Made by a program: the position numbers and the translations under genes. This document shows positions 11,610 to 15,156 of a stretch of 15,156 nt of DNA, in pieces. The stretch's first letter is position 1. Each line of letters begins with the position of its first letter. The DNA lies in contig DAOVGQ010000076.1 of assembly GCA_030672315.1 (NCBI GenBank), forward strand, positions 1 through 15,156, in the 5' to 3' direction. The notes below the pieces were generated by a model, which saw only the letters and a list, made by a program, of their open reading frames with translations, made no database searches and was not told the origin of the DNA. Source of the stretch: Candidatus Aenigmatarchaeota archaeon (lineage in GTDB: Archaea; Aenigmatarchaeota; Aenigmatarchaeia; QMZP01).

Positions 11610-13073
11610 ATGACAGAGAAGCTTGTAAAGAAACTCCACCCCCACGAGAAGAGGATACTACTCGCACTCAAGAAGATGCAGGAGGCCCTGACAAGCGAGG
11701 TGGCCAGGGAGTCCGGTCTTCCAGAGGACGCTGTCCACAAGGCAGGCCAGTGGGCAAGGCTCAAGGGCCTGGTGAAGCATGAGGAGAGCAGCAAGACAAG
11801 GGCAGAACTCACAGAGGAGGGGAAGCGCTATGCCAGGGCAGGTCTCCCTGAGAAGCGCCTTTTGGTCATGCTCTCCAGGGGAAAGAAAAATATAGAGCAG
11901 CTAAAGAAGGCCCTTCCAGAACTCGATGTTGCCCTGGCCTGGGCCAAGAGAAAGGGATGGATAGAGGTCTCTGGAAAGACCCTGAAGCTCACAGAACTCG
12001 GTAAGAACACACTAAGTATGATAACCCCAATCGAGCGCAGCCTAAGGGGTGAAATAGGCAGGGAGGTCCTTCCTGAACTGAAGAGCAGGAAGCTTGTGAG
12101 GGTAAGGGAAGTCAAGGAGAAGAGACTAATCCTTACCAAGAAGGGAAGGGAAATCCTCCCCCACATAAGGGAGGACAGGACACTGGGCCAACTCAGGCCG
12201 CACCACATCAAGACAGGCTCCTGGAAGAAGCTCGAGCTCAGACCCTATGACGTGAACCTTCCCGCACCAGTCCTTGCTCCAGCAAGGCTCCATCCCTACA
12301 CCCAGTTCATAAACGAGACCAGGAGGAAGCTCATAGCCATGGGCTTCCAAGAGGTGACAGGGCCCTGGGCAGAGCTCGAATTCTGGAACATGGATGCCCT
12401 CTACATGCCCCAGGACCACCCCGCCAGGGGGATTCACGACATCTTTAGGCTCAAAAAACCCAGCAAGGGGAAGGTCATGAATAAACGTGCCCTTGACAGG
12501 GTCGCCAGGACCCACAAGGACGGATGGATAACAGGCTCATCCGGGTGGGGCAACTGGAACCAGGAGCAGACACTCAACCTTATCCTGAGGAGCCAGACAA
12601 CCTGCGTGTCAGCCAGGACGCTTGCTAGTGGCGTGGAGATACCCTCCATGCACTTCACCCTGGACAGGGTGTTCAGGCCGGATGTGATGGATGCTACACA
12701 CTCCTTTGAATTCGACCAGCTCGAGGGCATTGTTATAGGTGAGAACCTCAACCTCAGGCACCTCATGGGCTACCTTGAGGTCTTTGGCAGGGAGATTGCA
12801 GGTGCAGAGAAGATACGCTTCAGGCCGGGATACTTCCCATTTACCGAACCCTCTCTAGAGATGGACGGTTATGTAAATGGAAAGTGGGTCGAACTAGTGG
12901 GCTCCGGGATATTCAGGCCCGAGGTAACCCAGCCCCTTGGTGTGGACAAGCCCGTACTGGCCTGGGGGTGTGGCTTTGCCCGCCTGGCCATGATAAAGCT
13001 TGGAATAACAGACATAAGGGATCTGTTCAACCACGACCTTGAATGGTTAAGGAAGAGAAAGCTCATAGTTTAG
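11610..13073 (+). CDS. pheS: Phenylalanyl-tRNA synthetase alpha subunit
   Basis: This 487-residue subunit carries the catalytic site of the alpha2-beta2 enzyme that charges tRNA-Phe. The N-terminal half (about 8-200) consists of winged-helix repeats of the archaeal/eukaryotic type (LHPHEKRILLALKKM; LTEEGKRYA; LTELGKNTL; LTKKGREIL). The class II catalytic domain follows from about 225. Motif 2 is RVFRPDVMDATHSFEFDQLE (353-372), the Phe pocket FPFTEPSLE is at 409-417, and motif 3 GCGFARLAM is at 453-461. I chose ATG 11610; the reading frame stays open to TTG 11562, but the added residues (LYNINHDYQLLKGHD) are not domain-like and overlap the TATA box. The pheT start lies 7 bp after the stop, so the two form an operon. 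Confidence 0.95.
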   Translation: MTEKLVKKLHPHEKRILLALKKMQEALTSEVARESGLPEDAVHKAGQWARLKGLVKHEESSKTRAELTEEGKRYARAGLPEKRLLVMLSRGKKNIEQLKKALPELDVALAWAKRKGWIEVSGKTLKLTELGKNTLSMITPIERSLRGEIGREVLPELKSRKLVRVREVKEKRLILTKKGREILPHIREDRTLGQLRPHHIKTGSWKKLELRPYDVNLPAPVLAPARLHPYTQFINETRRKLIAMGFQEVTGPWAELEFWNMDALYMPQDHPARGIHDIFRLKKPSKGKVMNKRALDRVARTHKDGWITGSSGWGNWNQEQTLNLILRSQTTCVSARTLASGVEIPSMHFTLDRVFRPDVMDATHSFEFDQLEGIVIGENLNLRHLMGYLEVFGREIAGAEKIRFRPGYFPFTEPSLEMDGYVNGKWVELVGSGIFRPEVTQPLGVDKPVLAWGCGFARLAMIKLGITDIRDLFNHDLEWLRKRKLIV

Positions 13074-13077
13074 TGAT
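13073..13077 (+). promoter_or_regulatory. Ribosome binding site of pheT
   Basis: GTGAT begins on the last base of the pheS stop codon and ends 3 nt before the pheT ATG. It is the same core and spacing seen before other non-leaderless genes here. Confidence 0.55.
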
Positions 13078-13080
13078 ACC

Positions 13081-14727
13081 ATGCCTGTGATAACAGTCAG
13101 CGCATCGGACCTGAAGTCCCTGATAGGCAGGCCGGTCCCTGACGACCAGCTCAGGGCAGTCCTGCCCCTGATAAAGTGCGATATCGAGTCCTGGGAGGGA
13201 GATGAAATCAGGCTCGAGGTGACACCAGACAGGCCGGACCTCCTGAGCACCGAGGGAATCGCGAGGCAGGTTGCATACTGGCTTGGAATAAGGAGGGGTC
13301 TGCACGGCTACATAGTATCAAAGCCCAGAATCTCCCTTAGTGCAGAGCCTGTGGGAGTGAGGCCTGAAATAGTGGCAGGCAGCATCCGGGGGGTTGAGTT
13401 CAGCGACTCCATGGTTAAGTCAATCATGCAGCTCCAGGAGGCAATTGACTTCACCATAGGCCGTGACAGGCTCAAGACAGCAACAGGGCTCCATGACGCA
13501 TCCAAGGTCAAGCCACCCTTCTTCTACAGGGAGGTTGGGCCGCGCGACATAAGCTTTGTACCCCTTGGCTTCTCCAGGGAACTCACAATAGAGCAGATAC
13601 TCAGGGAGCACCCCAAGGGGGTTCAGTACAAGCACATTTTCAGCAGGAACAAGACCTATCCAGTCATCCTGGACAAGAACGATGACGTGCTCTCGTTTCC
13701 GCCAATAATAAACGGGGAGCTGACCAAGGTAACACCAGAGACAACTGACATATTCCTGGACATCACAGGATTTGACCAGACCCCCCTTAACCAGGCCCTC
13801 AACATCCTTCTTTCTGCACTGGAGATGCGCGGCGGAAAAATCGAGGCTGTAAAGATAAACAACAGGAGCTATCCCCACCTCAGGGCCAGACCCGTCAGGA
13901 TAGAGACAACCTCGGTCAAGCAGATGCTTGGGGTGAACCTCAAGGACAGGGAGATTCGCGACTGCCTGGAGCGGATGGGCTATGGCTTCGACCCCAAGTC
14001 CTCCCAGGTCCTTGTCCCCCCCTACAGGGCAGACATAATGCACCCTGTCGACATCATAGAGGATGTTGCAATAGCCTATGGCTACAATGACTTTGTCCCA
14101 GAGGTCCCCCGCCTTCCAACTGTGGGCAGGCCCAACCCAGGGGAGGAATTCGCGCTCAAGCTCAAGGAGCTCATGGTGGGCCTCAGGTTTCAGGAGGTGA
14201 TAAACCTCTCCCTTAGCAATGAAGAAAGACAGTTCACCATGATGGGCATCAGGAACCCCGGTGCAGTAGAGATAGCCAACCCTGTATCAAGGGATTACAT
14301 CCTGTGCAGGCACTGGGTGCTCCCAAGCCTCCTAGAGAACCTCTCATCAAACATACACAGGCGCTACCCGCAGCGCATATTCGAGCTTGGTGGGTGCATC
14401 CACCCTGACACAAGGGCAGACACAAAAACCCGCAATGTCAAGAGGCTTGCTGCCGTGACCTCCCATACCGATGCCGGCTTCTCTGAAATCATGTCACTCT
14501 TCAATGCCTTCATAGAGGTTCTTCCTCAAAAACTCACAACCGCCGAGCACACCCACCCCAGCTTCATCCAGGGCCGGTGCGCATCCATCCTACTCCAGGG
14601 AAAGAAAATAGGCCTCCTTGGCGAACTCCACCCCAATATCCTCCAGAACTTCGGCCTTAAGATGCCTGTGGCTGCCCTTGAAATCGATGCAGAAAGCCTC
14701 TGGAAGGCCCTAAAACAGAACTCCTAA
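13081..14727 (+). CDS. pheT: Phenylalanyl-tRNA synthetase beta subunit
   Basis: This 548-residue subunit matches the short archaeal/eukaryotic-type beta chain, which lacks the tRNA-binding EMAP and anticodon-binding extensions of long bacterial beta subunits. An N-terminal domain (about 1-75) contains EVTPDRPDLLSTEGIARQVA. The B3/B4 editing domain spans about 85-255 (TGLHDASKVKPPFFYREV; PPIINGELTKVTPETTDIF), the B5 domain about 270-345 (VLVPPYRADIMHPVDIIEDV), and the catalytic-like core with RRYPQRIFELG and LLGELHPNILQNFG runs to the C-terminus. In this family the B3/B4 region hydrolyses mischarged Tyr-tRNA-Phe; I did not verify each editing residue. Start is ATG 13081, 7 bp after pheS with GTGAT ahead. 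The gene converges with the MinD-like gene 31 bp downstream. Confidence 0.95.
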   Translation: MPVITVSASDLKSLIGRPVPDDQLRAVLPLIKCDIESWEGDEIRLEVTPDRPDLLSTEGIARQVAYWLGIRRGLHGYIVSKPRISLSAEPVGVRPEIVAGSIRGVEFSDSMVKSIMQLQEAIDFTIGRDRLKTATGLHDASKVKPPFFYREVGPRDISFVPLGFSRELTIEQILREHPKGVQYKHIFSRNKTYPVILDKNDDVLSFPPIINGELTKVTPETTDIFLDITGFDQTPLNQALNILLSALEMRGGKIEAVKINNRSYPHLRARPVRIETTSVKQMLGVNLKDREIRDCLERMGYGFDPKSSQVLVPPYRADIMHPVDIIEDVAIAYGYNDFVPEVPRLPTVGRPNPGEEFALKLKELMVGLRFQEVINLSLSNEERQFTMMGIRNPGAVEIANPVSRDYILCRHWVLPSLLENLSSNIHRRYPQRIFELGGCIHPDTRADTKTRNVKRLAAVTSHTDAGFSEIMSLFNAFIEVLPQKLTTAEHTHPSFIQGRCASILLQGKKIGLLGELHPNILQNFGLKMPVAALEIDAESLWKALKQNS

Positions 14728-14758
14728 GAGCACATTCCACCCCCTTCGGTGACGGGCA

Positions 14759-15156
14759 CTAAATCTTCAGCCAGCCAAACAACCTGTCAAGGAGGGGCAC
14801 CCTTATCTGGTAGCTCTCCCCTGTCATCCCTGCTGCTATGGCCATGAACTGCTGGGCAGCCAGCGACCCCGGTGAATGCGTGACCACAGGGGACCTCTCT
14901 ACAGTGGCCCTCCTGACGGCATAGTCCTCATTGACCGTGCCTATTACAGGAATCCCCAGGAAGCCCTCTATCTCCTCCTGGCCCAACTCAATTCCCTCGT
15001 TCTTTACCCTGTTGGCCACTGCCCCTATGGTCTGGGTCTCATGCTTCTCTGCAATCTTTATGAGCTTCAGGGCCTCTGTGAGCGATGCCAGGTCAGGATT
15101 GACCACGATCAGCAGCTCATCCGCTGCCTTTACGGCAGACATTGCCTCGCCCCCCA
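14759..15156 (-). CDS. MinD/ParA-family ATPase, C-terminal part (5' end outside window)
   Basis: The minus-strand frame stays open to the right edge. Before the ATG at 15142 it reads GGEA, so the protein continues upstream and the true start is outside the window. The visible 132 residues include GGEAMSAVKAADELLIVVNPD, split here as the glycine-rich segment after the missing Walker B Asp and then AADELLIVVNPD, a standard MinD/ParA block. AVANRVKNEG follows, then GIPVIGTVNEDYAVRRA with SPVVTHSPGSLAAQQF. These match the C-terminal half of archaeal MinD-like deviant Walker ATPases. The end, VPLLDRLFGWLKI, could be an amphipathic membrane-targeting helix as in MinD. The deviant Walker A lysines are not visible. 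It lies convergent to pheT; role in division, chemotaxis array or motility placement is undetermined. Confidence 0.88.
   Translation of the reverse strand, partial: GGEAMSAVKAADELLIVVNPDLASLTEALKLIKIAEKHETQTIGAVANRVKNEGIELGQEEIEGFLGIPVIGTVNEDYAVRRATVERSPVVTHSPGSLAAQQFMAIAAGMTGESYQIRVPLLDRLFGWLKI

Noticed and set aside
14728..14758. Possible terminator hairpin between pheT and the MinD-like gene
   Set aside because: Only a short C-run and G-run could pair, with no T-run or convincing stem.

Overview
The window is a piece of an archaeal chromosome, densely packed with genes. The evidence is an archaeal alpha-NAC-like protein (NAC plus UBA domain), an archaeal/eukaryotic-type PheRS alpha subunit with N-terminal winged-helix repeats next to a short 548-residue PheRS beta subunit, a single-chain class II glycyl-tRNA synthetase, and TATA boxes about 25 nt before start codons (leaderless promoters). 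Codon use favours AGG for Arg and ATA for Ile in most genes. I cannot place the organism below domain level from sequence reading alone.

Layout. Positions 1-225 hold the end of a metallophosphoesterase, which meets tail to tail, with no spacer, an XRE-type regulator (226-954, minus). Next come an unrecognised 115-residue gene (1029-1376, minus), then on the plus strand NAC (1513-1842), a Yip1-like membrane protein (1877-2419), a SERCA-like Ca2+ P-type ATPase (2456-5176) and an AT-rich SemiSWEET-like gene with a His-rich N-terminus (5219-5554). A minus-strand pair follows: an O-methyltransferase-family gene (7101-8096) feeding directly into glyS (5593-7101) with a one-base stop/start overlap. 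From 8170 to 11544 lies a likely glycan or lipid modification block: PHP phosphoesterase, membrane GT2 glycosyltransferase, a class I methyltransferase (minus) and a soluble GT2. The window closes with pheS-pheT (11610-14727, plus) and the C-terminal part of a MinD/ParA-type ATPase (14759-15156, minus).

How the genes fit together. Translation genes (NAC, GlyRS, PheRS) are interleaved with membrane transport (Ca2+ ATPase, SemiSWEET) and cell-surface genes. Most lead genes have a TATA box 24-28 nt before the start codon and look leaderless. Genes with a longer leader or inside an operon use a GTGA(T/G) Shine-Dalgarno core 3-4 nt before the start codon.

The most unusual structure is in 955-1512. 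A 45-bp nested dyad (centre 1447) sits between two divergent promoters and outside both predicted transcripts. Part of it recurs as a roughly 25-bp direct repeat at 1013-1037, so the two copies bracket the unrecognised gene and stand at nearly the same distance upstream of two minus-strand TATA boxes. This could be an operator network of the neighbouring XRE regulator or the scars of a small inserted gene unit. I saw no CRISPR array, transposase, rRNA or tRNA gene. No gene-free stretch exceeds 300 bases.
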